Source: Butyrivibrio sp. (GTDB taxonomy: Bacteria; Bacillota; Clostridia; Lachnospirales; Lachnospiraceae). From it: a DNA stretch of 5,922 nt. The stretch covers positions 1-5,922 of the forward strand of contig JAILEJ010000075.1 of assembly GCA_024688095.1 (NCBI GenBank), given 5' to 3'. The notes beneath the pieces are model-generated. The model had not been told where the DNA came from. It worked only from the letters and a program-made list of their open reading frames with translations, and searched no databases. Made by a program: the position numbers and the translations under genes. The first letter of the stretch is position 1; every line of letters starts with the position of its first letter. Positions 1-5,573 of this stretch are shown here, in pieces.

Positions 1-1
1 A

Positions 2-75
2 TATTACGGCAAACAGATGAACCTCACCACCGGCTTCGGCAGAAGTTTTTTTACCTGCAATCCATAATGATGGTA
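2..75 (-). pseudogene. possible remnant of an ISAs1-like transposase, cut by the window edge
   Basis: Directly after the stop of the 330-residue gene, the minus strand can be read as ...IAGKKTSAEAGGEVHLFAVI up to the window edge. The pattern GK(K)TS...G..VHL.AV resembles the region around the first catalytic Asp of ISAs1/H-repeat transposases (typically AIDGKT.RG......VHL.AA). A neighbouring frame reads TIIMDCR and then stops, so an MD-GK junction could be rebuilt by a small frameshift. That suggests a degenerate copy rather than an active gene. The stretch is also more GC-rich than the DNA beside it. Only about 20 residues are visible. The plus strand is open here too, reading through to a TAA just after position 60, so the call is tentative. 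Confidence 0.25.
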
Positions 76-1068
76 TCAATTAAATAAATCTGCCTTTTTA
101 TTCCATATCTCATTATCGATTGTATTTATAAGATCCCCAAGCTCACAAAATGCTCTTTCCTCTTGTAGAATCTCCTTAAAGTTATTCGCAACTTTAAAAT
201 AACATTTTATATACCCAAGCTTTTGCAAAAGCATAAGAACTTCAGCGGCGCGACTTATTCTGATTCCAGTCTCATAATCATCTGTTGACACCCAGTATGT
301 ATTTTTCCTGGAATCCTCTATTCCAAATATCTTGCTTCCTCTATCTACTTTTAAAAGGTTCTTGAGTTTTGGGCTCATACTGTTTTCAAGCTTAATTCTA
401 ACTTCATCTCTAAGTAATGCCAAAAGGCTTTCTAATATTTCAAGGCTAAGATACTTCTGATAAGTTTTGATTTCCCTATCTGACATTCGATACATGGTAT
501 TGGAAACATATTCAAACATATTTAGTTTTATCTTACTTAGCTGAACCGCCTTATAATTTTTTTCACGCGCAAGGACCTCGTTCTGATAGTCTGTATGATA
601 TTTCTGAATACGTTTTTCAATTCTGGATTCTACTTCATTTCTCCTATCAGCAGGTAGATAATCAAGAAGTATCCTGGTAACTATAAACGTACCTGCACCT
701 TCCATAATATGTTTAAAGCCAAGCATAATAATTATATAACAGTATTTTATATCTTCTCTTTCTCTATTTCGATTAATGTTATATTCATATTCATCATCAG
801 CCTCTATAAAACCCCAAAAATCAAAATTGAAAGCAATTTTGTTTATATCAATTTTCAGTTCCTTAAATACATTAGGACCAGAATATGCATATTCATCTGA
901 GAGTCCGACAGAACCTTCCATACTGTATATTTCAGATGCAACGCAGACTTCTTCCACAACATCACATATTCTGTTACATATACTCTCATTCTTTATAAGT
1001 CTTTTTAACCTTACCTTGTCAATCGAACTTCCTATACCCTTAATGCCCATTTCATATTCAGAAATCAT
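76..1068 (-). CDS. hypothetical protein, 330 aa, unrecognised family
   Basis: I do not recognise this protein and assign it no function. The ATG start is well supported: GGAGG at 1075-1079 lies 6 bases upstream. The protein is rich in charged residues (Lys, Arg, Glu, Asp) and Ile, and it looks cytosolic and mostly helical. Residues 109-138 form a moderately hydrophobic stretch (YCYIIIMLGF...TFIVTRILLDYL). It is interrupted by Lys, His, Glu and Arg, so I do not call it a membrane segment. Residues 140-185 (ADRRNEVESRIEKRIQKYH onward) look like a long charged helix or coiled coil. Residues 265-320 look like a helical C-terminal module. There is no Walker box, zinc cluster or helix-turn-helix. 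The gene follows the XRE regulator on the same strand after a 154-base gap containing dyad repeats, so it may be controlled by that regulator. Its AT-rich composition and orphan status suit accessory DNA. Confidence 0.75.
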   Translation of the reverse strand: MISEYEMGIKGIGSSIDKVRLKRLIKNESICNRICDVVEEVCVASEIYSMEGSVGLSDEYAYSGPNVFKELKIDINKIAFNFDFWGFIEADDEYEYNINRNREREDIKYCYIIIMLGFKHIMEGAGTFIVTRILLDYLPADRRNEVESRIEKRIQKYHTDYQNEVLAREKNYKAVQLSKIKLNMFEYVSNTMYRMSDREIKTYQKYLSLEILESLLALLRDEVRIKLENSMSPKLKNLLKVDRGSKIFGIEDSRKNTYWVSTDDYETGIRISRAAEVLMLLQKLGYIKCYFKVANNFKEILQEERAFCELGDLINTIDNEIWNKKADLFN

Positions 1069-1090
1069 ATAATTCCTCCATTAAAGCACA

Positions 1091-1140
1091 GCAAACAGTT
1101 CTGGCCAAATAGGCAAAGTTAATATATAAACCTGTTTGCC
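1091..1140. promoter_or_regulatory. nested inverted repeats, candidate operator
   Basis: GCAAACAG (1091-1098) is the exact reverse complement of CTGTTTGC (1132-1139). Nested inside, GGCAAA (1112-1117) matches TTTGCC (1135-1140), and the DNA between holds a TATATA-rich stretch. The dyads lie just upstream of the ribosome binding site of the 330-residue gene and just downstream of the XRE regulator gene, where an operator for the downstream gene would be expected. Binding by the neighbouring XRE protein is inference. The rest of the gap (1141-1222) is very AT-rich and also contains a short TCATG-AA-CATGA palindrome at 1211-1222. I see no convincing -35/-10 pair in it. Confidence 0.35.
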
Positions 1141-1222
1141 ATTTATTATTTATATCTTTATATATAATAGATTGGATTTTTGAAAGAAAAAATTCACTGA
1201 TAGTTTAAAATCATGAACATGA

Positions 1223-1510
1223 TTAGAATAAATTAAAACTCATATTAATCGGAAGAAGAGAGCTTTCGCTCTCATCTCTATCTTTATCCCGTCTTACCAG
1301 GATTTGTTCCATTGGTGTCTCAAACAAAATACTTAGTGCAAACAAATTGTCCACTGTAGGAAGTGACTCACCTCTTTGCCATTTGTAAACGGCCTGGGTA
1401 TTTGTAAATCCCATGAAGTCACTGATGTCTTCAGCCCTGAGATGTCTCTCCTTACGGAGTTTCTTGATTCTCTCACCGGTTGCTACTGTGTCAATTACAG
1501 GATAATTCAT
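1223..1510 (-). CDS. XRE-family helix-turn-helix regulator, 95 aa
   Basis: This is a small cytosolic DNA-binding protein of the Cro/C1 (HTH_3, XRE) type. Residues 12-21 (GERIKKLRKE) form the usual first helix. Residues 25-47 carry the helix-turn-helix, with VYKWQRGES as the recognition-helix end, and SLPTVDNLFALSILF (49-63) is the standard fourth/fifth helix segment. The tail after residue 70 is short, charged and without an enzymatic or ligand-binding domain, so this is a minimal repressor-like protein. The start is set by GGAGG at 1519-1523, 8 bases before the ATG. A strong promoter lies about 160 bases upstream, leaving a long untranslated leader that can fold. The next gene downstream is the 330-residue orphan, with dyad repeats in between. 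Autoregulation and control of that orphan are plausible but not shown. Small XRE regulators of this kind are common in integrative elements, prophages and toxin-antitoxin loci. Confidence 0.9.
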   Translation of the reverse strand: MNYPVIDTVATGERIKKLRKERHLRAEDISDFMGFTNTQAVYKWQRGESLPTVDNLFALSILFETPMEQILVRRDKDRDESESSLLPINMSFNLF

Positions 1511-1600
1511 TTAGTTAACCTCCATTGAAAAACAATTCCTTCTTGTTCGCAAAAATGAAATTGCAGCCAAGAATCTGTATCTTATTATTCAATTGTAACT

Positions 1601-1648
1601 GTATTCCTGTGACGTATCACTCTGGCACCCCTGCCATCTGAGGAATAC
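1601..1648 (-). promoter_or_regulatory. foldable leader element (three-way-junction-like)
   Basis: An exact 8-bp inverted repeat, GTATTCCT (1601-1608) with AGGAATAC (1641-1648), encloses two smaller stems. One is GTGA/TCAC (1609-1612 with 1617-1620), and the other is TGGCA/TGCCA (1623-1627 with 1632-1636) around a four-base loop. Together they give a closing stem with two hairpin arms. The element lies in the predicted leader of the XRE gene, between its promoter and ribosome binding site. No T-run follows on the minus strand, so it does not look like a standard terminator. It could be a cis-acting RNA or a DNA site bound by the regulator. It matches no riboswitch I recognise. Confidence 0.35.
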
Positions 1649-1671
1649 TGAATCTAAATGATTGGTATTAT

Positions 1672-1700
1672 ATGATACATCTTCCATATTAAGTTGTCAA
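1672..1700 (-). promoter_or_regulatory. strong SigA-type promoter for the XRE gene
   Basis: On the minus strand TTGACA (1695-1700) is followed by a 17-base spacer and TATCAT (1672-1677). This is a perfect -35 box at ideal spacing with a -10 box one base from consensus. It lies just after the stop codon of the VirD4-type gene and points at the XRE regulator, so the regulator and possibly the 330-residue gene form a unit separate from the ATPase gene. The predicted leader is about 155 bases long. Confidence 0.7.
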
Positions 1701-1722
1701 GCTGCGCCTTACGGTTTACTTT

Positions 1723-2937
1723 TTATCTTTCTCTATACCTATCCCGGTCCCATTCACCCGGCTTTAGTATCTCTGCTTCAACCGGCTCCTGCCCTCTTCG
1801 GAATACATACTCCTTACCAACAGGCATATTGAGAATCCTTTGAACCGGTACATCAAGCCTTACCGATATGGATTCCGATGTTGGAATATCATTTCCTCCA
1901 AGATATACATATGTATCGCAGTTACTGATTATTGTTTCTGCGTCATCTCCATATCCCTTTTTGAGCTGCGATTCTGCCTGAACCATCAGCATCGTAGAAA
2001 TTCCTCTGGATCGTATGCATGAGATGATCCTTGGGAATTCTTCAATTTTGCAGTTCGTCGCAAAGTCATCAAGTATAAATCTGACTGGAACCGGAAGCCT
2101 TGAATCAGTAGTCTTATTATCGGCATATTCACAAAGCGTATTTATAGCCTGCGTAAAAAAGATATTAACCAATGCATCAAGTGATCTATCTGTATCACTT
2201 ACTATTACAAACACTGCTGTTTTCTCTTTTCCGATTCCCTCTATATCAATTGTATCGTCCTTTGTCATCTCACTGATCTCAGGAATATCATATATTCCGA
2301 GCTTTGATAATATGGTTATCAGCGTAGAGTCAAAGGTTCTGCTTGGTCCGGAATTTGCCATCTTAAAGGTGCTGGCAGCTATGCTTCCCGGGTTATTTTT
2401 TCCATGGCTTTCAAATATCTTTTCTCCAGTAGAACCTGATGAGAATTCATCATCTCTTCTGCAATATGTAAGGAGCTTAAGCACATTTTTTAAATTAGCC
2501 TCGCTCTTTATTTCCCTTTCATAGAAATAGCCAAGTGCTGCTCTAAGGAGCAGTATTGCCGATTCCTCCCAGAAGGGATCCATTTTACTTTTTCTTTCGC
2601 CATGATCCATCAGCATATAGCATATCTTCGCTATATCCATATAGCTATGTGTGTAATTGAAGAAGTTATAATGTGCGCTTTCCCTTGGATGTGTAAAATC
2701 TAACTTCCTAACTTTGTATCCTTTAAAGGAAAGATATTCAGAATATTTATTATACAGGTTGCCTTTGGGATCAGAGATAATGTAACTTCCATCTGCCTGC
2801 AGTATGTTCGGTATCACAATCCCTGTTGTCTTACCTGTACCGGATGCTCCGACAACCAGTACATTGTTGTTAAGATGCGTTTCAAAATCATCAAGACTAT
2901 AGGTTATTCCTTTACCAATTATCATCCTGTTCTTCAA
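1723..2937 (-). CDS. short VirD4/TraG-type conjugative coupling ATPase, no membrane anchor (404 aa)
   Basis: This belongs to the type IV secretion coupling proteins, RecA-like ATPases that bring DNA or protein substrates to a conjugation channel. Numbering from the TTG start, Walker A is GASGTGKTT (30-38), followed by the family motif SDPKGNLYNKY (55-65). Then come DPFWEESA (120-127), a VIVSDTDRSLDALVN segment, Walker B FILDDFA (287-293; the family usually has LDEFA), VQAESQL (319-325) and SNCDTYVYLGGND (338-350). Typical members are about 600 residues with two N-terminal membrane helices; this one has neither and a short C-terminus, so it should be soluble. I chose TTG (2935-2937) because GGAGG at 2945-2949 is 7 bases upstream. 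An in-frame GTG at 2962-2964 would add nine residues but lacks a good ribosome binding site. No relaxase or VirB4 is in view. It may be a reduced transfer system, a decayed element or a diverged ATPase. Confidence 0.85.
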   Translation of the reverse strand: MKNRMIIGKGITYSLDDFETHLNNNVLVVGASGTGKTTGIVIPNILQADGSYIISDPKGNLYNKYSEYLSFKGYKVRKLDFTHPRESAHYNFFNYTHSYMDIAKICYMLMDHGERKSKMDPFWEESAILLLRAALGYFYEREIKSEANLKNVLKLLTYCRRDDEFSSGSTGEKIFESHGKNNPGSIAASTFKMANSGPSRTFDSTLITILSKLGIYDIPEISEMTKDDTIDIEGIGKEKTAVFVIVSDTDRSLDALVNIFFTQAINTLCEYADNKTTDSRLPVPVRFILDDFATNCKIEEFPRIISCIRSRGISTMLMVQAESQLKKGYGDDAETIISNCDTYVYLGGNDIPTSESISVRLDVPVQRILNMPVGKEYVFRRGQEPVEAEILKPGEWDRDRYRER

Positions 2938-2949
2938 TATTACACCTCC
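2935..2949 (-). promoter_or_regulatory. ribosome binding site deciding a TTG start for the VirD4-type gene
   Basis: The minus strand reads GGAGG (2945-2949), seven bases, then TTG (2935-2937). The spacing is ideal. The upstream GTG alternative has only a distant purine-rich stretch more than 15 bases away. Residues before the TTG do not resemble the family, while KNRMIIGKG after it leads directly into the nucleotide-binding fold. Confidence 0.6.
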
Positions 2950-2964
2950 ATGGATTTGATTCAC

Positions 2965-3234
2965 ATTATTAAATTGTTTTTCATCCCTCTCCTTTCCCTC
3001 ATTTTGGGATGCATTACAAGTATAACCCTTCTGAATTTGCTTTAAAATATACTGGTAGTTTACTTTTTTAATGATGTGGAATGGTTATATCCGATTCTTC
3101 AATTTTCTGCATTTCCCCTAATTGTCCAATTCTTGATTGGACAATTTTCGAATCCCGTTCATTTTATTATTTCTCCATTTGTCACATTAATTAAAACCTT
3201 CCGACAGTTTCGCATCTATCCTATCTTTACGCAA
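2965..3234. other. intergenic stretch with possible decayed coding sequence
   Basis: No intact gene is apparent between the VirD4-type gene and the MATE terminator. On the minus strand the VirD4 frame stays open upstream of its start back to an in-frame TAA at 3085-3087, with protein-like charged content (IIKKVNYQYILKQIQKGY and on). It contains no ATG before the TTG/GTG. A short ATG-initiated frame reading MQKIEESDITIPHH runs into this stretch one frame away, and further up lies a 14-codon frame, MNGIRKLSNQELDN (3118-3162). This could be a frameshifted remnant of a coding region, or chance. The inverted repeat is listed separately. I see no confident promoter here. Confidence 0.3.
3120..3146. 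promoter_or_regulatory. perfect 11-bp inverted repeat upstream of the VirD4-type gene
   Basis: AATTGTCCAAT (3120-3130), the five-base spacer TCTTG, and ATTGGACAATT (3136-3146) form a perfect hairpin or dyad. There is no clear T-run on either side, apart from TTTT at 3144-3147 that partly lies within the arm, so a terminator is unlikely. The repeat lies about 180 bases upstream of the ATPase start. It may be an operator, or a leader hairpin spanning the 14-codon reading frame at 3118-3162. Confidence 0.4.
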
Positions 3235-3272
3235 TAAAAAAGATGCCCTCGGATTTTATCCAAGTGACACCT
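3235..3272 (-). terminator. intrinsic terminator of the MATE gene
   Basis: On the minus strand an outer stem, AGGTGTC (3266-3272) with GGCATCT (3241-3247), and an inner stem, CTTGGAT (3258-3264) with ATCCGAG (3248-3254), enclose a three-base loop. There is one bulged A at the minus-strand position of 3265 and a few G-U pairs. A run of T residues follows (3235-3240). The hairpin begins 19 bases after the MATE stop codon. It separates the pump from the VirD4-type gene. Confidence 0.8.
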
Positions 3273-3291
3273 TTTAATAACACAATTTAAT

Positions 3292-4689
3292 TTACGCTAC
3301 CTCTTTTTCCTGATTCTGAACGAGGCCCTTCTTGCGCCATCCTCCAAACCTATATAGTACAACGCTCATAGCAGCTCCAATTCCCCATGCTATAAGAAGC
3401 GACCAGTAAATCATATCCTGATTTCCAAGTGGCATTTCCGCTGTCTTGGTAAGATATACCATGAGATATGCAAGTGGCATTCTAAGGAAAAATGTCTCAA
3501 TTACTGAAATCCACATAGGAGTTACAGTATCTCCTGCACCTCTCATTACTCCGGTCAGAGACTGAATTACTGACATAAGTATATATCCTGCTGCAAGAAT
3601 TCTCATAAGATGCATACTAAGCTCAACCAGCTCATCTGTATCTGTAAAGATTCTCATAAGGTTTTTTCCGAAAGTAAGAATTATAACTACTATAAGAGCA
3701 GAAAACATAAGTGACATTATAAGCCCCTGCTTTGAGCCCTTCTCTACTCTCTCCTGATTTCCAGCGCCTATATTCTGTCCGGCATAGGTTGTCATTGCCT
3801 GTCCAAATGAGAAAATCGGAAGAACAGCAAATCCATCTACTCGCTGAATGATTACACTTGCAGTAATAAGCTGCTCACCAAATGAGTTTGTAAGAGACTG
3901 AACTAGCACGATTGACATGGAGAAAATCGCCTGTGTTATTCCTGATGGAAGTCCAAGTCGGATAATCTGTCCTGCATATTCACCCTTCCATTTATAAAAT
4001 TTAAATCCAAAATCAAATACATCATTCATCTTGCGAAGACGATTGATACAAAGAAGTGCTGATATTGCCTGAGCTATTATTGTAGCAAGAGCAACACCGG
4101 AAACTCCCATATTAAATCCTGCAACAAAAAGGAGATCCAAAATTATATTGATAACACTGGCAACTACAAGATAATAGAGTGCTGAAATTGAATCACCCAT
4201 TCCTCTAAGCACACCACTCAAAATATTGTAAAAACCAAGTCCAATCGAACCAAGGAAAAGAATCTTAAGATAATCTGCACTCCAGTCAAGAATACTTTCT
4301 GGAGTTCTAAGCAGTTCCAACATTGGCCTCGAAATAGCAACACCAAGTATCGTCATCAAAATAGATGCTATAAATATAAGTGTTATGCAATTACCTATAG
4401 TCCAGGACAAGCCTTCTCTGTTTCTTGCACCAAGGTACTGAGCAACCATAATAGTAGCACCAATACTTACACCAATAAACATAACCAAAAGAAGATTGAG
4501 AATAGGGGCTGCACTTCCAACTGCAGCCAACGCATTATCTCCCACATATCTTCCAACTACAATACTGTCCACCGTACTATAAAGCTGCTGTGCCACATTT
4601 CCTATCAGCATCGGCATCGTAAATTTAAGTATTTGTTTCCATGGAGTACCCACTGTCATATCCACGGCTTTAAATGATCTGTTCTTCAT
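3292..4689 (-). CDS. MATE-family multidrug/toxin efflux transporter, 465 aa
   Basis: This is an inner-membrane Na+ or H+ antiporter of the multidrug and toxic compound extrusion family, expected to export cationic or drug-like compounds. The length (465) is normal and about twelve hydrophobic segments are visible. The two-fold internal repeat is clear: ILSGVLRGMGDSISA (156-170) in the first half matches LTGVMRGAGDTVTPM (378-392) in the second. The N-terminus (residues 20-58) carries the usual first-helix region, LKFTMPMLIGNVAQQLYSTVD, followed by GRYVGDNALAAVG. YAGQNIGAGN (302-311) is the second-half counterpart of AQYLGARN (83-90). The sequence resembles the NorM/MepA-like bacterial branch, but the substrate cannot be read from it. 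The ATG is preceded by GAGGG (4696-4700) with 6-base spacing. The gene has its own -10 box with a palindrome beside it and ends in a strong terminator, so it probably forms a one-gene unit. Confidence 0.93.
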   Translation of the reverse strand: MKNRSFKAVDMTVGTPWKQILKFTMPMLIGNVAQQLYSTVDSIVVGRYVGDNALAAVGSAAPILNLLLVMFIGVSIGATIMVAQYLGARNREGLSWTIGNCITLIFIASILMTILGVAISRPMLELLRTPESILDWSADYLKILFLGSIGLGFYNILSGVLRGMGDSISALYYLVVASVINIILDLLFVAGFNMGVSGVALATIIAQAISALLCINRLRKMNDVFDFGFKFYKWKGEYAGQIIRLGLPSGITQAIFSMSIVLVQSLTNSFGEQLITASVIIQRVDGFAVLPIFSFGQAMTTYAGQNIGAGNQERVEKGSKQGLIMSLMFSALIVVIILTFGKNLMRIFTDTDELVELSMHLMRILAAGYILMSVIQSLTGVMRGAGDTVTPMWISVIETFFLRMPLAYLMVYLTKTAEMPLGNQDMIYWSLLIAWGIGAAMSVVLYRFGGWRKKGLVQNQEKEVA

Positions 4690-4719
4690 ATTTTACCCTC
4701 GTATGTGTATATAAAAACA

Positions 4720-4736
4720 ATTATATTGTGCACAAT
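4720..4736 (-). promoter_or_regulatory. MATE promoter -10 box with adjoining 12-bp palindrome
   Basis: The minus strand carries a consensus -10 box, TATAAT (4720-4725), about 30 bases upstream of the MATE start codon. The perfect palindrome ATTGTGCACAAT (4725-4736) shares a base with it and occupies the spacer. I see no good -35 box at 16-18 bases, which would fit a promoter needing an activator. A dyad of the TTG...CAA type at this position could be an operator for a MarR-like or similar regulator. No such regulator is in the window. Confidence 0.45.
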
Positions 4737-4780
4737 CCAATATACACTACTAAGAGTTTTTTGGCAACATATATTTAATT

Positions 4781-5185
4781 TCAATCCACCTCGCAAATAT
4801 GTATTATTACACCACCTTCTTTTCCTTCAATTGTTCCTCTAAGCTGTGCAGTCTGCAAAAAAGACAGTGTCTCACTGTCTGTAACAATTTTAGGAATGGT
4901 CTCTTTTACTTTGCCGTCTTCATCTGTTGTACCATTATTTTCAATAAATATTTGGCAATCCTTACCGGCATTATCTTTGCCCTCCAGTACATATCTTGCT
5001 GATAAAGTCCTTCTGCCACCGTCTTCCTGATACTGTGTATCTACTCCGCCAGGAAGTATAACGCCTTTGAATAACTCACAGTCGCATGAACCACCAAAAT
5101 GGATCATAATCGCTTCTCTGCCACTACCTTTTACAGTATCTACCTTAGTTATATTCACATCTATACTTAGTACTTCTTTCATCAT
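4781..5185 (-). CDS. DUF3237 (UPF0311)-type protein, about 133 aa
   Basis: The sequence fits the DUF3237/UPF0311 family, small beta-barrel-like proteins of unknown biochemical role. The diagnostic run is in the middle: F-x-G-x-I-LPGGVD-x-Q (39-51), then LSARYVLEG (61-69), then IFIENNG (79-85). The C-terminal part (LRGTIEGKEGGVIIHICEVD) corresponds to the closing strands. At 134 residues it is slightly shorter than most members. No signal peptide or membrane segment is visible, so it should be cytosolic. Two ATG codons are adjacent: GGGG at 5189-5192 is only 3 bases from the first (5183-5185) but 6 from the second (5180-5182), so translation may begin at the second. No clear promoter is visible in 5186-5245. 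The 22-bp repeat array lies immediately upstream. The gene has no obvious terminator before the MATE promoter. Confidence 0.7.
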   Translation of the reverse strand: MMKEVLSIDVNITKVDTVKGSGREAIMIHFGGSCDCELFKGVILPGGVDTQYQEDGGRRTLSARYVLEGKDNAGKDCQIFIENNGTTDEDGKVKETIPKIVTDSETLSFLQTAQLRGTIEGKEGGVIIHICEVD

Positions 5186-5245
5186 AATCCCCTTTTTATG
5201 CTTATTTGACGAAAAAGTTTCTTTTATTTATGTATCAGTTTTTCA

Positions 5246-5509
5246 CATATCTTTCGCCATATTTTTACACATCTACTATCAGAAAATAGCATATCTTCAG
5301 CCATAAACCGGCATGATTACTACCAAAAATTCACATATCTTATGTTTATGCAAAGCATATCTTGTACCAAAACTCAACATATCTTAATTGGCTATACAAC
5401 ATATCTTATCCCAGAATTTAGCAATTCTTCCGCCAATTTCTAACATGCCTTGTATCAAAAAATAACATATCTTGCATTAAAAATTCACATAGCTTCGACT
5501 ATAGATTGT
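5246..5509. repeat. 12-unit degenerate tandem repeat in exact 22-bp register
   Basis: The octamer CATATCTT recurs at 5246, 5290, 5334, 5356, 5378, 5400 and 5466 without mismatch. Variants fall on exactly the same 22-base grid: 5268 CACATCTA, 5312 CATGATTA (weak), 5422 CAATTCTT, 5444 CATGCCTT and 5488 CATAGCTT. A second conserved point is YYA (often CCA) at unit positions 12-14, and A/T-runs tend to follow. The approximate unit is CATATCTTNNNCCANAANTNNA, and a possible weak 13th copy starts at 5224. The period is not a multiple of three and no reading frame spans the array, so it is not coding. Twenty-two bases is close to two helical turns, which puts every copy on one face of the helix. Known analogues are plasmid replication iterons, partition centromeres and arrays of operator sites. 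The function here is unknown. Confidence 0.85.
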
Positions 5510-5510
5510 A

Positions 5511-5573
5511 GGCAAGACACCCCTTCCGACGAAGTCAGTAGGGGTGTCGCAAGCCACGTACCTTTAGGTGCGT
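5511..5573. other. paired GC-rich hairpins, structured element of unknown function
   Basis: GACACCCC (5516-5523) pairs exactly with GGGGTGTC (5541-5548). An outer GGC/GCC pair (5511-5513 with 5553-5555) extends the stem and a small inner stem GAC/GTC (5528-5530 with 5534-5536) adds to it. Next to it, ACGTACC (5556-5562) pairs with GGTGCGT (5567-5573) around TTTA, with one G-U pair. The flanks are GACTATAG (5497-5504) and GACTCTATAG (5581-5590), which could be a duplicated target site of a small inserted element. No T-run follows the stems on the minus strand, so it is not a typical terminator. It may be a REP- or MITE-like repeat or a structured RNA. Confidence 0.45.

Noticed and set aside
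776..1072. Plus-strand reading frame of 98 codons inside the 330-residue gene
   Set aside because: It is the antisense shadow of a minus-strand gene that has a good ribosome binding site and protein-like composition; low-complexity Ser/Ile content.
1840..2022. Plus-strand reading frame of 60 codons
   Set aside because: Antisense to the conserved C-terminal motifs of the VirD4-type protein; no ribosome binding site.
2015..2524. Plus-strand reading frame of 169 codons
   Set aside because: It lies entirely opposite the VirD4-type gene, whose conserved motifs fix the coding strand.
5067..5306. Plus-strand frame of 79 codons starting inside the DUF3237-type gene
   Set aside because: Antisense overlap with a gene carrying family motifs, and its tail only reads through the AT-rich repeat array.
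5246..5509. CRISPR array
   Set aside because: The period is only 22 bases and the conserved block about 8 bases. Repeats are degenerate, spacers are not distinct, and no cas gene is present.
5511..5555. Rho-independent terminator
   Set aside because: The stem is strong but neither strand has a T-run directly after it.
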